Below, piece by piece: positions 25,318-34,359 of a DNA stretch of 64,000 nucleotides. Positions within the stretch are counted from its first letter, which is position 1. Every line of letters starts with the position of its first letter. Source of the DNA: Sinorhizobium fredii (GTDB lineage: Bacteria > Pseudomonadota > Alphaproteobacteria > Rhizobiales > Rhizobiaceae); assembly GCF_002944405.1 (NCBI RefSeq), contig NZ_CP024307.1, forward strand, positions 2,810,501-2,874,500, written 5' to 3'. The translations under genes were made by a program, and so were the position numbers. Below the pieces are notes generated by a model. The model did not search any database and had not been told where the DNA came from. It saw nothing but the letters and a program-made list of their open reading frames with translations.

Positions 25318-26568
25318 ATGGCTGCACCTGGCGAGAATAGGCGCGTCAATGCCGACCGCCTGTGGGATTCGTTGATGGAAATGGCGAGGATTGGCCCCGG
25401 CGTTGCCGGCGGCAACAATCGCCAGACCTTGACGGACGCCGATGGCGAGGGCCGCCGGCTGTTCCAATCCTGGTGCGAAAAGGCCGGGCTCTCCATGGGT
25501 GTCGACAAGATGGGCACCATGTTCATGACCCGTCCGGGCACCGACCCGGATGCCCTCCCCGTCCATATCGGTTCCCATCTCGACACGCAGCCGACCGGCG
25601 GTAAGTATGACGGCGTGCTCGGCGTCCTGAGCGGCCTCGAGGTCATCCGCACGCTGAACGACCTCGGCATCAAGACCAGGCATCCGATCGTCGTCACCAA
25701 CTGGACCAATGAGGAAGGCGCCCGCTTCGCGCCGGCAATGCTCGCCTCCGGCGTCTTCGCCGGCGTCCATACGCTCGATTACGCCTATGCCCGCAAGGAC
25801 CCGGAGGGAAGGAGCTTCGGTGACGAATTGAAGCGCATCGGCTGGGTGGGCGACGAGGAGGTCGGCGCCCGCAAGATGCATGCCTATTTCGAATATCACA
25901 TCGAGCAGGGACCTATCCTCGAGGCCGAGAACAAGCAGATCGGCGTCGTCACCCACTGTCAGGGCCTGTGGTGGCTGGAGTTCACGCTGACCGGCAAGGA
26001 GGCCCATACCGGCTCAACGCCGATGAACATGCGTGTCAATGCCGGCCTCGCCATGGCGCGCATCCTCGAAATGGTGCAGACCGTCGCCATGGAAAGCCAG
26101 CCGGGCGCCGTCGGCGGGGTTGGCCAAATGTTCTTCTCGCCCAATTCCCGCAATGTGCTGCCGGGCAAGGTCGTCTTCACCGTCGACATCCGCTCGCCGG
26201 ACCAGGCCAAGCTCGATGGGATGCGCGCCCGGATCGAAGCCGAAGCGCCGAAGATTTGCGAACCGCTCGGCGTCGGCTGTTCGATCGAGGCGGTCGGCCA
26301 TTTCGACCCGGTCACCTTCGATCCCAAGCTGGTGTCCACTGTCCGCGGCGCCGCCGAGAAGCTCGGCTACAGCCATATGAACCTCATCTCCGGCGCCGGC
26401 CACGATGCCTGCTGGGCGGCAAAGGTCGCCCCGACCACGATGATCATGTGCCCGTGCGTCGATGGACTCAGCCACAACGAGGCGGAAGACATTTCCAAGG
26501 AATGGGCCGCCGCCGGCGCGGACGTTCTCTTCCACGCTGTTCTGGAAACGGCCGAGGTCGTCGAGTGA
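25318..26568 (+). CDS. pydC: Zn-dependent N-carbamoyl-beta-alanine amidohydrolase (beta-ureidopropionase)
   Basis: M20-family hydantoinase/carbamoylase of 416 aa. It cleaves N-carbamoyl-beta-alanine to beta-alanine, CO2 and ammonia, the third step of the reductive pathway. Metal ligands are visible in HIGSHLDTQPTGGKYDG (H and D), NEEGARFAPAM (E), HIEQGPIL (H) and SGAGHDACWAA (H). A dimerisation lid sits between the two zinc-binding segments. It starts within GGAGAGCGCCATG and lies 81 bp before the dihydropyrimidinase gene. An N-carbamoyl-L-amino-acid hydrolase is a family alternative; pathway context favours beta-ureidopropionase. Confidence 0.85.
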   Translation: MAAPGENRRVNADRLWDSLMEMARIGPGVAGGNNRQTLTDADGEGRRLFQSWCEKAGLSMGVDKMGTMFMTRPGTDPDALPVHIGSHLDTQPTGGKYDGVLGVLSGLEVIRTLNDLGIKTRHPIVVTNWTNEEGARFAPAMLASGVFAGVHTLDYAYARKDPEGRSFGDELKRIGWVGDEEVGARKMHAYFEYHIEQGPILEAENKQIGVVTHCQGLWWLEFTLTGKEAHTGSTPMNMRVNAGLAMARILEMVQTVAMESQPGAVGGVGQMFFSPNSRNVLPGKVVFTVDIRSPDQAKLDGMRARIEAEAPKICEPLGVGCSIEAVGHFDPVTFDPKLVSTVRGAAEKLGYSHMNLISGAGHDACWAAKVAPTTMIMCPCVDGLSHNEAEDISKEWAAAGADVLFHAVLETAEVVE

Positions 26569-26649
26569 GTTTGCGGGCGGGACGACAAGTTCCGCCCTTT
26601 TTACTTGGTGGCCCCGGCCGCCGAAGCACCATCCAGAGGAAGATAACCA

Positions 26650-28104
26650 ATGAGCACTGTCATCAAGGGTGGAACCGTCGTTACCGCCGACCTGACCTAC
26701 AAGGCCGACATCAAGGTCGAAGGCGGCAAGATTGTCGAAATCGGCCCCAATCTCACCGGCACCGACACGCTGGATGCGACCGGCTGCTACATCATGCCGG
26801 GCGGCATCGATCCGCACACGCATCTCGAAATGCCCTTCATGGGCACCTACTCCTCCGACGATTTCGAGAGCGGCACCCGTGCGGCGCTTGCCGGCGGCAC
26901 GACCATGGTCGTCGATTTCGCGCTTCCCTCGCCCGGCCAGTCGCTGCTCGAGGCGCTGACCATGTGGGACAACAAGTCGACCCGCGCCAATTGCGACTAT
27001 TCCTTCCACATGGCGATCACCTGGTGGAGCGAGCAGGTCTTCAACGAGATGGAGGCGATCGTCAAGGACAAGGGCATCAACACCTTCAAGCACTTCATGG
27101 CCTATAAGGGCGCGCTGATGGTGGACGACGACGAGATGTTCTCGTCCTTCCAGCGCTGCACCGCGCTCGGCGCCCTGCCACTGGTCCACGCCGAAAACGG
27201 CGACGTCGTCGCCCAGCTCCAGGCGAAGCTGCTTGCCGAGGGCAATAGCGGCCCCGAGGCGCACGCCTATTCGCGGCCGGCCGAGGTCGAGGGCGAGGCC
27301 ACCAACCGCGCCATCATGATCGCCGACATGGCCGGCTGTCCCGTCTATATCGTCCACACCTCCTGCGAGCAGGCGCATGAGGCGATCCGGCGGGCCCGCG
27401 CCAAGGGCATGCGCGTCTTCGGCGAGCCGCTGATCCAGCATCTGACGCTCGACGAGACGGAGTATTTCAACAAAGACTGGGATCATGCGGCCCGCCGGGT
27501 GATGTCGCCACCCTTCCGCAACAAGCAGCATCAGGATAGCCTGTGGGCCGGCCTTGCCTCCGGTTCGCTGCAGGTGGTGGCGACCGATCATTGCGCCTTC
27601 ACGACGGCGCAGAAGCGCTTCGGCGTCGGCGATTTCACCAAGATCCCGAACGGCACCGGCGGTCTTGAGGACCGCATGCCGATGCTCTGGACCTACGGAG
27701 TCAATACTGGCCGCATCACCATGAACGAATTCGTTGCGGTGACGTCCACCAACATCGCCAAGATCCTCAACATCTATCCGAAGAAGGGCGCGATCCTCGT
27801 CGGCGCCGATGCCGACCTCGTCGTTTGGGACCCGAAGCGCTCGAAGACGATCTCGGCGAACAATCAGCAATCGTCGATCGACTACAATGTCTTCGAGGGC
27901 AAGACGGTCACCGGCCTGCCGCGCTTCACGCTGACGCGCGGCGTCGTGGCGATCGAGGAAGGGGCGGTGAAAACGCAGGAAGGCCACGGCGAATTCGTCC
28001 GGCGCGACCCCTTCCCGGCGGTCAGCACGGCGCTGTCGACCTGGAAGGAAGTGACCGCACCGCGCGCCGTGCAGCGCACGGGCATTCCGGCGACCGGCGT
28101 GTGA
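26650..28104 (+). CDS. pydB: Dihydropyrimidinase (D-hydantoinase)
   Basis: 484-aa amidohydrolase opening the dihydrouracil or dihydrothymine ring, second step of the pathway. The metal centre is complete: PGGIDPHTHLEMPF, the carbamylated lysine in FMAYKGALM, histidines in LVHAENGD and YIVHTSC, and the aspartate in VATDHCAF. The length fits dihydropyrimidinases. It is cotranscribed with pydC. A hydantoin-degrading role is possible for the same enzyme. Confidence 0.9.
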   Translation: MSTVIKGGTVVTADLTYKADIKVEGGKIVEIGPNLTGTDTLDATGCYIMPGGIDPHTHLEMPFMGTYSSDDFESGTRAALAGGTTMVVDFALPSPGQSLLEALTMWDNKSTRANCDYSFHMAITWWSEQVFNEMEAIVKDKGINTFKHFMAYKGALMVDDDEMFSSFQRCTALGALPLVHAENGDVVAQLQAKLLAEGNSGPEAHAYSRPAEVEGEATNRAIMIADMAGCPVYIVHTSCEQAHEAIRRARAKGMRVFGEPLIQHLTLDETEYFNKDWDHAARRVMSPPFRNKQHQDSLWAGLASGSLQVVATDHCAFTTAQKRFGVGDFTKIPNGTGGLEDRMPMLWTYGVNTGRITMNEFVAVTSTNIAKILNIYPKKGAILVGADADLVVWDPKRSKTISANNQQSSIDYNVFEGKTVTGLPRFTLTRGVVAIEEGAVKTQEGHGEFVRRDPFPAVSTALSTWKEVTAPRAVQRTGIPATGV

Positions 28105-28126
28105 CGGATTTCGGATGCTGCGTTCG

Positions 28127-28561
28127 TCATCCGCCACGTGTGAGAGGATCGGCCGGAACCAGTCCATCGAGTTCCGGCAGCAGCACGACGCTCTCCTGCT
28201 CCTTCGGATCTGTCCGGGCGATGACCGCCGTGCAGGGACTGTCGGAAAGATTGGCCGGCAGATGCGGCACGCCGGCCGGGATGTAGAACATCTCGCCGGC
28301 CCTGACGATCACATGCTCCTCGAGCCGCTCGCCGAACCAGGTATGCGCCTCGCCGGCAAGCACGTAGATCGCCGTCTCATGGCTCTCGTGGAGATGCGCC
28401 TTGGCGCGCGCACCGGGCGGCATGGTCAACAAATGCATGCAGATGCCGGTGGAGCCCACCGTCTCGGCGGCGATGCCTTCGAAATAGTTGAGCCCCTGCT
28501 TGCCGGCATAGCCGCTGCCCGGCCGCACGACGCGACAGCCAGGATGGGATGATCGAGACAT
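28127..28561 (-). CDS. Single-domain cupin protein
   Basis: 144-aa cupin. Motif 1 is AKAHLHESHETAIYVLAGE with His and Glu metal-ligand candidates. Motif 2 is FYIPAGVPHLPANLSD. Function is unknown; such cupins may bind a small metabolite or metal. It is convergent with pydB and divergent from the ABC transporter operon (start at 28683, 121 bp away). A purely structural call: no substrate can be read from the sequence. Confidence 0.7.
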   Translation of the reverse strand: MSRSSHPGCRVVRPGSGYAGKQGLNYFEGIAAETVGSTGICMHLLTMPPGARAKAHLHESHETAIYVLAGEAHTWFGERLEEHVIVRAGEMFYIPAGVPHLPANLSDSPCTAVIARTDPKEQESVVLLPELDGLVPADPLTRGG

Positions 28562-28682
28562 GACCGTTCTCCAGAATTCGCTGAAAAACCTTGAACAGGA
28601 GCCTTCCGCGGCAAATCCGCGATTGCAAGTTGCTGGCCCGGATAGCAGTCTGGCACAGGCAAGACATAATGAGAATCCATCC

Positions 28683-29474
28683 ATGACATCCAATCCCGCC
28701 TCCGTGGTCTCGGCCCGAAATCTCGGCCTGACGTTTCAGACCAGCGACGGGCCGGTCAATGCGCTGACGGGCGTCAACCTCGACGTCGCCAAGGGGGACT
28801 TCGTCTCCTTCATCGGCCCTTCCGGCTGCGGCAAGACGACATTCCTGCGCATCATCGCCGATCTCGAGAAGCCGACCGCCGGCACTATCGCCGTCAACGG
28901 CATGACGCCGGAGGAGGCTCGCCACAATCGCGCCTATGGCTACGTGTTCCAGGCGGCCGCGCTCTATCCCTGGCGGACGATCGAGAAGAACATCGCCCTG
29001 CCGCTCGAGATCATGGGCCATTCCGGGCACGAGCAGAAGGCGCGGATCGAACGGACGCTGGAGCTCGTCAACCTTACCGGCTTCGGCAAGAAATATCCCT
29101 GGCAGCTTTCCGGCGGCATGCAGCAGCGCGCCTCGATTGCCCGCGCGCTCGCCTTCGACGCTGACCTCTTGCTGATGGACGAACCCTTCGGCGCCCTCGA
29201 CGAGATCGTCCGCGATCACTTGAACGAGCAGCTCCTGAAGCTCTGGGCGCAGACGAACAAGACGATCTGTTTCGTCACCCACTCGATCCCGGAGGCCGTC
29301 TATCTCTCGACCAAAATCGTCGTGATGAGCCCGCGCCCCGGCCGGGTGACCGACATCATCGAATCGACGCTGCCGAGGGAACGGCCGCTCGGCATCCGCG
29401 AAACGCCGGAGTTCTTGGAGATTGCCCACCGGGTGCGGGAAGGCCTGAGAGCGGGGCACAGCTATGATGAATAG
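28683..29474 (+). CDS. ABC transporter ATP-binding protein (pyrimidine-locus importer)
   Basis: 263-aa ATPase of the nitrate/taurine/THI5 group. Walker A GPSGCGKTT, signature LSGGMQQRAS, Walker B LLLMDEPFGALDEI, H-loop FVTHSIPEAV. I chose the ATG at 28683; the in-frame ATG at 28560 overlaps the cupin gene's start on the other strand. It opens an operon with a GNAT gene, two permeases and a binding protein, next to pyrimidine catabolism genes. Confidence 0.83.
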   Translation: MTSNPASVVSARNLGLTFQTSDGPVNALTGVNLDVAKGDFVSFIGPSGCGKTTFLRIIADLEKPTAGTIAVNGMTPEEARHNRAYGYVFQAAALYPWRTIEKNIALPLEIMGHSGHEQKARIERTLELVNLTGFGKKYPWQLSGGMQQRASIARALAFDADLLLMDEPFGALDEIVRDHLNEQLLKLWAQTNKTICFVTHSIPEAVYLSTKIVVMSPRPGRVTDIIESTLPRERPLGIRETPEFLEIAHRVREGLRAGHSYDE

Positions 29475-29961
29475 TGCCTGCGCCGCCCAGGTTCGCTGTC
29501 GGGATGCAACCTTGGCGGACATGAAAGCCTGCGCCGACATCTTCAATCGCTGGGTAGATGCTACGGTCTGGATGCCGAGGATCCACGGGCCCGCCGATGT
29601 AGAGCGCTATTACCGGGAAACGCTCTTTGCGAAGGGCACGGTCATCATCATTGCCGAGTCTCGAGGCGAAATTGCAGGCTTTCTCGCCCTCGCCGAGGAG
29701 CAATTTGTGTCGGCGCTCTATCTCGATCCATCCTACAGGGGCGCGGGAATTGGGGCCGCGCTACTCAGCGAAGCGAAGAGGCGAGCAAAGGGCGAGCTCA
29801 AGCTTTGGACCTTTGCAGAAAATGCCCGCGCCCAGCGCTTTTACGAACGCCAGGGCTTCGTGCCGATACGCCGAACGAGCGGCGACAACGAGGAAGGCTT
29901 GCCCGATATTCTCTATCTTTGGCGCGCCGAGCCGTTGAGCGGCGGAGGCGCCGATGCATAA
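29464..29961 (+). CDS. GNAT-family N-acetyltransferase
   Basis: 165-aa acetyltransferase. Motif A is visible as LYLDPSYRGAGIGAALLSEAKRR (acetyl-CoA pyrophosphate loop R/Q-x-x-G-x-G/A), and the C-terminal AENARAQRFYERQGFVPI is typical. It overlaps the ATPase gene by 11 bp at its start and the first permease gene by 8 bp at its end, so it is translationally locked into the transporter operon. The acceptor substrate is unknown; it could modify an imported amine or a pathway product such as beta-alanine, but that is speculation. Confidence 0.8.
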   Translation: MMNSACAAQVRCRDATLADMKACADIFNRWVDATVWMPRIHGPADVERYYRETLFAKGTVIIIAESRGEIAGFLALAEEQFVSALYLDPSYRGAGIGAALLSEAKRRAKGELKLWTFAENARAQRFYERQGFVPIRRTSGDNEEGLPDILYLWRAEPLSGGGADA

Positions 29962-30838
29962 GCCGAGCTTCCCCCGCGACAAACTGCTGCCGATCGGCAC
30001 CGTCGTCCTGGTTCTTATCGCCGTCTGGTACGTCGCCGCCATCTTCCTCAACGCGCCCTTCGAGCGCGACACGGCGGCGCGTGCCGGCACCGAGATCGCG
30101 TTTTCCGACCTCGTCAGGAACACGATGGTGCAGGAAAGGCCGGTGCTGCCCGCACCGCACCAGGTCATCGCCGAAATCTGGGACACGACAGTAAACAAGG
30201 CGATCACCTCGAAGCGCAGCCTCGTCTACCATGCCTGGATCACGCTTTCGGCCACCCTGCTCGGCTTCGGCATCGGCGCAGCGCTCGGCGTGCTTCTCGC
30301 CGTCGGCATCGTTCACAATCGCGCCATGGACCGCTCGCTGATGCCCTGGGTGATCGCCAGCCAGACGATACCGATCCTGGCGATCGCGCCGATGATCATC
30401 GTCGTCTTGAATGCGATCGGCATCGCCGGCCTCTTACCGAAGGCGCTGATCTCCACCTATCTGTCGTTCTTCCCGGTGGTGGTCGGCATGGTCAAGGGCC
30501 TGCGCAGTCCCGAAACGATCCAGCTCGACCTGATGCACACCTACAATGCCTCGGCGGCGCAGACTTTCTGGAAGCTGCGCTGGCCCTCCTCCATGCCCTA
30601 TCTCTTCACCTCGCTGAAGGTCGCCGTCGCCATCTCGCTCGTCGGCGCCATTGTCGGCGAACTGCCGACCGGGGCCGTGGCGGGGCTCGGTGCGCGACTG
30701 CTTGCAGGCTCCTATTACGGCCAGACCGTGCAAATCTGGGCGGCGCTGTTCATGGCGGCTGCCCTAGCGGCAGTTCTCGTGATGATCGTCGGCTTCGCGC
30801 ACACGGCCGTCCTCAAGCGCATGGGAGCCAAGCCATGA
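29954..30838 (+). CDS. ABC transporter permease
   Basis: 294-aa inner-membrane permease of the BPD_transp_1/SsuC type with about six helices. The region SETIQLDLMHTYNASAAQTFWKLRWPSSMPYL is the EAA-like loop. It overlaps the GNAT gene by 8 bp and the second permease gene by ATGA. The substrate is inferred only from the neighbourhood. Confidence 0.82.
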   Translation: MHKPSFPRDKLLPIGTVVLVLIAVWYVAAIFLNAPFERDTAARAGTEIAFSDLVRNTMVQERPVLPAPHQVIAEIWDTTVNKAITSKRSLVYHAWITLSATLLGFGIGAALGVLLAVGIVHNRAMDRSLMPWVIASQTIPILAIAPMIIVVLNAIGIAGLLPKALISTYLSFFPVVVGMVKGLRSPETIQLDLMHTYNASAAQTFWKLRWPSSMPYLFTSLKVAVAISLVGAIVGELPTGAVAGLGARLLAGSYYGQTVQIWAALFMAAALAAVLVMIVGFAHTAVLKRMGAKP

Positions 30839-31704
30839 ATTTTACCGCTCTCGCCGGCGCTGTTTTCTTCTGGCTGGTCGCCTGGGCCGTCAACGAATGG
30901 CTGGTCCGCCAGCGCTTTGAGAGCGAAGCGGCCAACAATGCGGCGCGCTCCGCCGTGCCGCTCCTTTTCGGCGTCACGATCCTGGTCCTGTGGGAGGGCA
31001 TCGTTCGCGGCTTTGCCATCCCGTCTGTGCTGCTGCCGGCGCCGTCGATGATCTGGGCGCGGCTCGTCAATTCGGTACCGACGCTGACTGCCGATTTCCG
31101 CCAGACCTTCCTGAAATCCGTGCTGACCGGCTATGCACTCGGCTGCGGCCTCGGTTTCCTGGTGGCAATCCTCATCGACCGCTCTCCCTTCCTCCAGAAA
31201 GGCCTGCTGCCGCTCGGCAATTTCGTCTCCGCCCTCCCCGTCATCGGCGTCGCCCCGATCATGGTCATGTGGTTCGGCTTCGACTGGCAATCGAAGGTGG
31301 CCGTCGTCGTCATCATGACCTTCTTTCCGATGCTGGTGAACACCGTCTCCGGCCTTGCTGTCGCCAGCCAGATGGAGCGCGACCTGATGCGCACCTATGC
31401 GGCGACTTGGTGGCAGACGCTCGTCAAGCTGAGGCTGCCCGCCGCCTGGCCTTTCATTTTCAACGCACTCAAGATTAACTCGACGCTGGCGCTGATCGGC
31501 GCGATTGTGGCCGAGTTTTTCGGAACGCCCATTGTCGGCATGGGTTTCCGGATCTCCACGGAAGTGGGGCGCATGAACGTCGACATGGTCTGGGCCGAAA
31601 TCGCCGTTGCGGCGGTGGCTGGCTCCGCCTTCTACGGGGTGGTCGCGCTCATCGAGCGCGCCGTCACCTTCTGGCATCCGTCCATCCGCAGTGGCCGAGC
31701 CTGA
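30835..31704 (+). CDS. ABC transporter permease
   Basis: 289-aa permease of the same class, EAA-like loop RDLMRTYAATWWQTLVKLRLPAAWPF. With the previous gene it forms a heterodimeric channel. It begins by ATGA overlap, and the binding-protein gene follows after 29 bp. Confidence 0.82.
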   Translation: MNFTALAGAVFFWLVAWAVNEWLVRQRFESEAANNAARSAVPLLFGVTILVLWEGIVRGFAIPSVLLPAPSMIWARLVNSVPTLTADFRQTFLKSVLTGYALGCGLGFLVAILIDRSPFLQKGLLPLGNFVSALPVIGVAPIMVMWFGFDWQSKVAVVVIMTFFPMLVNTVSGLAVASQMERDLMRTYAATWWQTLVKLRLPAAWPFIFNALKINSTLALIGAIVAEFFGTPIVGMGFRISTEVGRMNVDMVWAEIAVAAVAGSAFYGVVALIERAVTFWHPSIRSGRA

Positions 31705-31733
31705 CAATCAAGCAATGATAAGAGGGAACTGAC

Positions 31734-32726
31734 ATGAACAAAAAACTTGCATCTCTGCTGGCAGCGGGCGCCTTTTCGCTTGCCGCCTTCCATGCCAATG
31801 CCGCCGACAAGGTCACGCTGCAATTGAAATGGGTGACGCAGGCCCAGTTCGCCGGCTACTACGTCGCCAAGGACAAGGGGTTTTACGAGGAAGAGGGCCT
31901 CGACGTCGACATCAAGCCGGGCGGTCCGGACATCGCTCCGCCGCAGGTGATCGCCGGCGGCGGCGCCGATGTCATCGTCGACTGGATGCCGTCCGCTCTC
32001 GCCACCCGCGAAAAGGGCGTGCCGCTCGTCAACATCGCCCAGCCCTTCAAGAAATCCGGCATGATGCTCACCTGTCTCAAGGAATCGGGCGTGAAGACCC
32101 CCGAGGATTTCAAAGGCAAGACGCTCGGCGTCTGGTTCTTCGGCAACGAGTACCCGTTCCTCTCCTGGATGTCGCAGTTGAAAATCCCGACGGATGGCGG
32201 CCCGAACGGTGTCACCGTCCTGAAGCAGGGCTTCAACGTCGACCCGCTGATCCAGAAGCAGGCGGCCTGCATTTCGACGATGACCTACAATGAATACTGG
32301 CAGGTCATCGACGCGGGCATCAAGGCGGAGGATCTCGTCACCTTCAAATACGAGGACCAGGGCGTCGCCACCCTCGAGGACGGCCTCTATGTCCTCGAGG
32401 ACAAGCTCAAGGACGCGGCCTTCAAGGAGAAGATGGTGAAGTTCGTCCGCGCCTCGATGAAGGGCTGGAAATATGCCGAGGAGAACCCGGACGAGGCCGC
32501 GGATATCGTGCTCGAAAACGACTCGACCGGCGCCCAGACGGAGAAGCACCAGAAGCGCATGATGGGCGAAATCGCCAAGCTGACGGCAGGTTCGAACGGC
32601 GCGCTCGACGAGGCCGACTACAAGCGCACGGTCCAGTCGCTGCTCTCCGGCGGGTCCGATCCGGTCATCTCCAAGGAGCCGGAACGCGCCTGGACCCACG
32701 AGATCACCGACGCAGCGCTGAAATAG
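31734..32726 (+). CDS. NMT1/THI5-like periplasmic binding protein
   Basis: 330-aa binding protein with a Sec signal peptide ending AFHANA. The mature N-terminus is KVTLQLKWVTQAQFAGYYVAK, followed by GFYEEEGLDVDI, as in pyrimidine-precursor (HMP) and riboflavin binding proteins. Most members carry pyrimidine or flavin-like heterocycles, so import of a pyrimidine, dihydropyrimidine or hydantoin for the adjacent degradative enzymes is a sensible inference. It is last in the operon, before a strong terminator. Confidence 0.82.
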   Translation: MNKKLASLLAAGAFSLAAFHANAADKVTLQLKWVTQAQFAGYYVAKDKGFYEEEGLDVDIKPGGPDIAPPQVIAGGGADVIVDWMPSALATREKGVPLVNIAQPFKKSGMMLTCLKESGVKTPEDFKGKTLGVWFFGNEYPFLSWMSQLKIPTDGGPNGVTVLKQGFNVDPLIQKQAACISTMTYNEYWQVIDAGIKAEDLVTFKYEDQGVATLEDGLYVLEDKLKDAAFKEKMVKFVRASMKGWKYAEENPDEAADIVLENDSTGAQTEKHQKRMMGEIAKLTAGSNGALDEADYKRTVQSLLSGGSDPVISKEPERAWTHEITDAALK

Positions 32727-32749
32727 GCCGCGGCTTGCGTCAGACCGAG

Positions 32750-32778
32750 AAGCGCGCGGCGGTATGCCGCGCGCTTTT
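32750..32778 (+). terminator. Rho-independent terminator after the pyrimidine-locus ABC operon
   Basis: Perfect 11-bp arms (32750-32760 and 32766-32776) with the loop GGTAT, followed by TTTT. It lies 24 bp after the binding-protein stop. Confidence 0.85.
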
Positions 32779-32882
32779 GGGCAACCCGCCCCAGTTGTTA
32801 AGCTTGCATTTAACTCGCTCCACTATAGCCTCCCGGCAGATCACCAGGGAGAAATACTGAGGCACCATCGTTTCCGGCCTCT

Positions 32883-32908
32883 TGTAAGCATTTGCTACCG
32901 CGCTTACA
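32883..32908. promoter_or_regulatory. TGTAAGC-N12-GCTTACA inverted repeat, possible operator of the RND pump
   Basis: Perfect 7-bp arms at 32883-32889 and 32902-32908 in the roughly 370-bp gene-free stretch between the terminator and the RND adaptor gene. The size and symmetry suit a TetR- or MarR-type repressor site. No regulator gene is adjacent. The remainder of the stretch (32779-33151) shows no coding feature I can support. Confidence 0.35.
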
Positions 32909-33151
32909 TAGCCCGGAACGATTGACTGGAGACGAGGCGCAGGGAGGAACCGGTTTTCTCTGGTTTCGCTTCCTTGAGTAATTTCTCCCGCGTCGGTACC
33001 TTCGATTTGATGCTCTGGGTCGGGCATTTTGAACGCGTGGATCGCACCGGTCGGCAATGCCGGCGGAACACGCGGGAAATAGCATGATTGCACGCGGAGC
33101 TTCGCCCTTGATGAGCGGCGAGGCAGCATGATTTACTTCTGTCAGGACAAT

Positions 33152-34345
33152 ATGCCGATGGCTCAGAAACTCCTTCCTCTTCTCGGCGCATGTGCAGCAA
33201 TCACGCTCGGCACGTTTTCGGGCGTCTCGGCCGAGGAGGCCGCAAAGCCGCAGCCGTCGCAGGCACTGCCATCGATCGTCGTGACGGAAGCGGCAGAACG
33301 CAAGATCAGCGACCGCGTCCTTGCCACCGGGTCGATCCAGGCGGTCGAGGAAACCTATGTTGCACCGCTCGTCGACGGGCTTTCCATCCGCTCGTTGAAT
33401 GTCGATGTCGGCGATCGCGTCGAAGAGGGTAGCATCCTTGTCGTCCTCAACGACGACGCGCTGCTTCTGCAGAAAAGTCAGCTGGAGGCCAATCTCGCCA
33501 AGGCGGAAGCCTCGCTCGCGCAGCTCAAAGCCCAGCTTGCCGAGGCGACGGCGAATTCCGAAGAGGCGACGCGCGTCGCCGATCGCGCCGTACGGCTTTC
33601 GGAGAACGGCACGGTCTCGACCGCCGAGGCGGACCGCCTGAAGGCACTCGCCGCCGCCACGCGCGCCCGCCTTCGCTCGGCCGAGCAATCGGTGGGCGTC
33701 GCCAGAGCGGACATCAAGGTTGTCCAGGCGCAGATCGACGAGATCGACCTCAGGCTTGCCCGTACCGAGGTAAAGGCCCCGGTCAGCGGCGTGATCTCGG
33801 CAAAGAACGCCAAGGTCGGCGCGATCGCCAGCGGCAATGGGGAACCGCTCTTCGCAATGATCCGCGACGGTGCGATCGAGATGAAGGCCGATGTCGCCGA
33901 GTCCGATATCGTCAAGCTTGCCGTCGGGCAACCCGCAACGGTGAAGCTCGCCGGAAGCAATGCGACCGTCGCGGGCAAGATCCGCCTGATCGCGCCGACG
34001 ATCGATCAAGACACGCGGCTCGGCAAGGTTCACATCAGCCTCACCGACACGACCGAGGCGCGCGCCGGCATGTACGCGAGCGCGGTCATTACGGTCGAAG
34101 AAAAGCAGACGGTCGTCCTGCCGCAAACCGCCGTTACATCGGAAGACGGCAAGACCATCGTTCGCAAGGTCGAAGACGGCATCGTTCGGCTGGTTCCGGT
34201 TGAGACCGGCATCCAGGACGGGCAGTTTGTCGAGATCCTTTCCGGCCTCAAGCCGGGCGAGCAGGCCGTGGCCAAGGCCGGCGCCTACGTGCGTGACGGC
34301 GACCGGATCAATCCGGTCAAGTCCGACCAGCCGATAACCAATTGA
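33152..34345 (+). CDS. RND efflux periplasmic adaptor (membrane fusion protein)
   Basis: 397 aa from the ATG at 33152, which follows CAGGACAAT; another in-frame ATG at 33128 also has a GAGG. The signal peptide ends GVSA. Then come the two lipoyl halves (APLVDGLSIRSLNVDVGDRVEEGSILVVL and ARTEVKAPVSGVISAKNAKVG) flanking a long alpha-helical hairpin (about residues 95-190, Ala/Glu-rich). A beta-barrel and membrane-proximal domain follow. It couples the RND pump to an outer-membrane channel, which is not encoded here. It is directly followed by the pump gene. Confidence 0.87.
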   Translation: MPMAQKLLPLLGACAAITLGTFSGVSAEEAAKPQPSQALPSIVVTEAAERKISDRVLATGSIQAVEETYVAPLVDGLSIRSLNVDVGDRVEEGSILVVLNDDALLLQKSQLEANLAKAEASLAQLKAQLAEATANSEEATRVADRAVRLSENGTVSTAEADRLKALAAATRARLRSAEQSVGVARADIKVVQAQIDEIDLRLARTEVKAPVSGVISAKNAKVGAIASGNGEPLFAMIRDGAIEMKADVAESDIVKLAVGQPATVKLAGSNATVAGKIRLIAPTIDQDTRLGKVHISLTDTTEARAGMYASAVITVEEKQTVVLPQTAVTSEDGKTIVRKVEDGIVRLVPVETGIQDGQFVEILSGLKPGEQAVAKAGAYVRDGDRINPVKSDQPITN

Positions 34346-34359
34346 CGGGAACAGAGACC

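Noticed and set aside
26014..28167. Very long reading frame (about 717 codons) on the minus strand over pydC/pydB
   Set aside because: It lies opposite two clearly conserved genes, and its predicted protein is Arg/Gly/Asp-rich with no domain. High GC makes such antisense frames common.
32946..32970. GGAAC-N16-CGCT as an RpoE2 promoter before the RND pump
   Set aside because: The -10 differs from CGTT in a key base and lies far from the gene; not listed as a feature.
33063..33425. Minus-strand small ORFs in the gap before the RND adaptor
   Set aside because: They overlap the adaptor signal peptide or lack a start signal; no recognisable protein.
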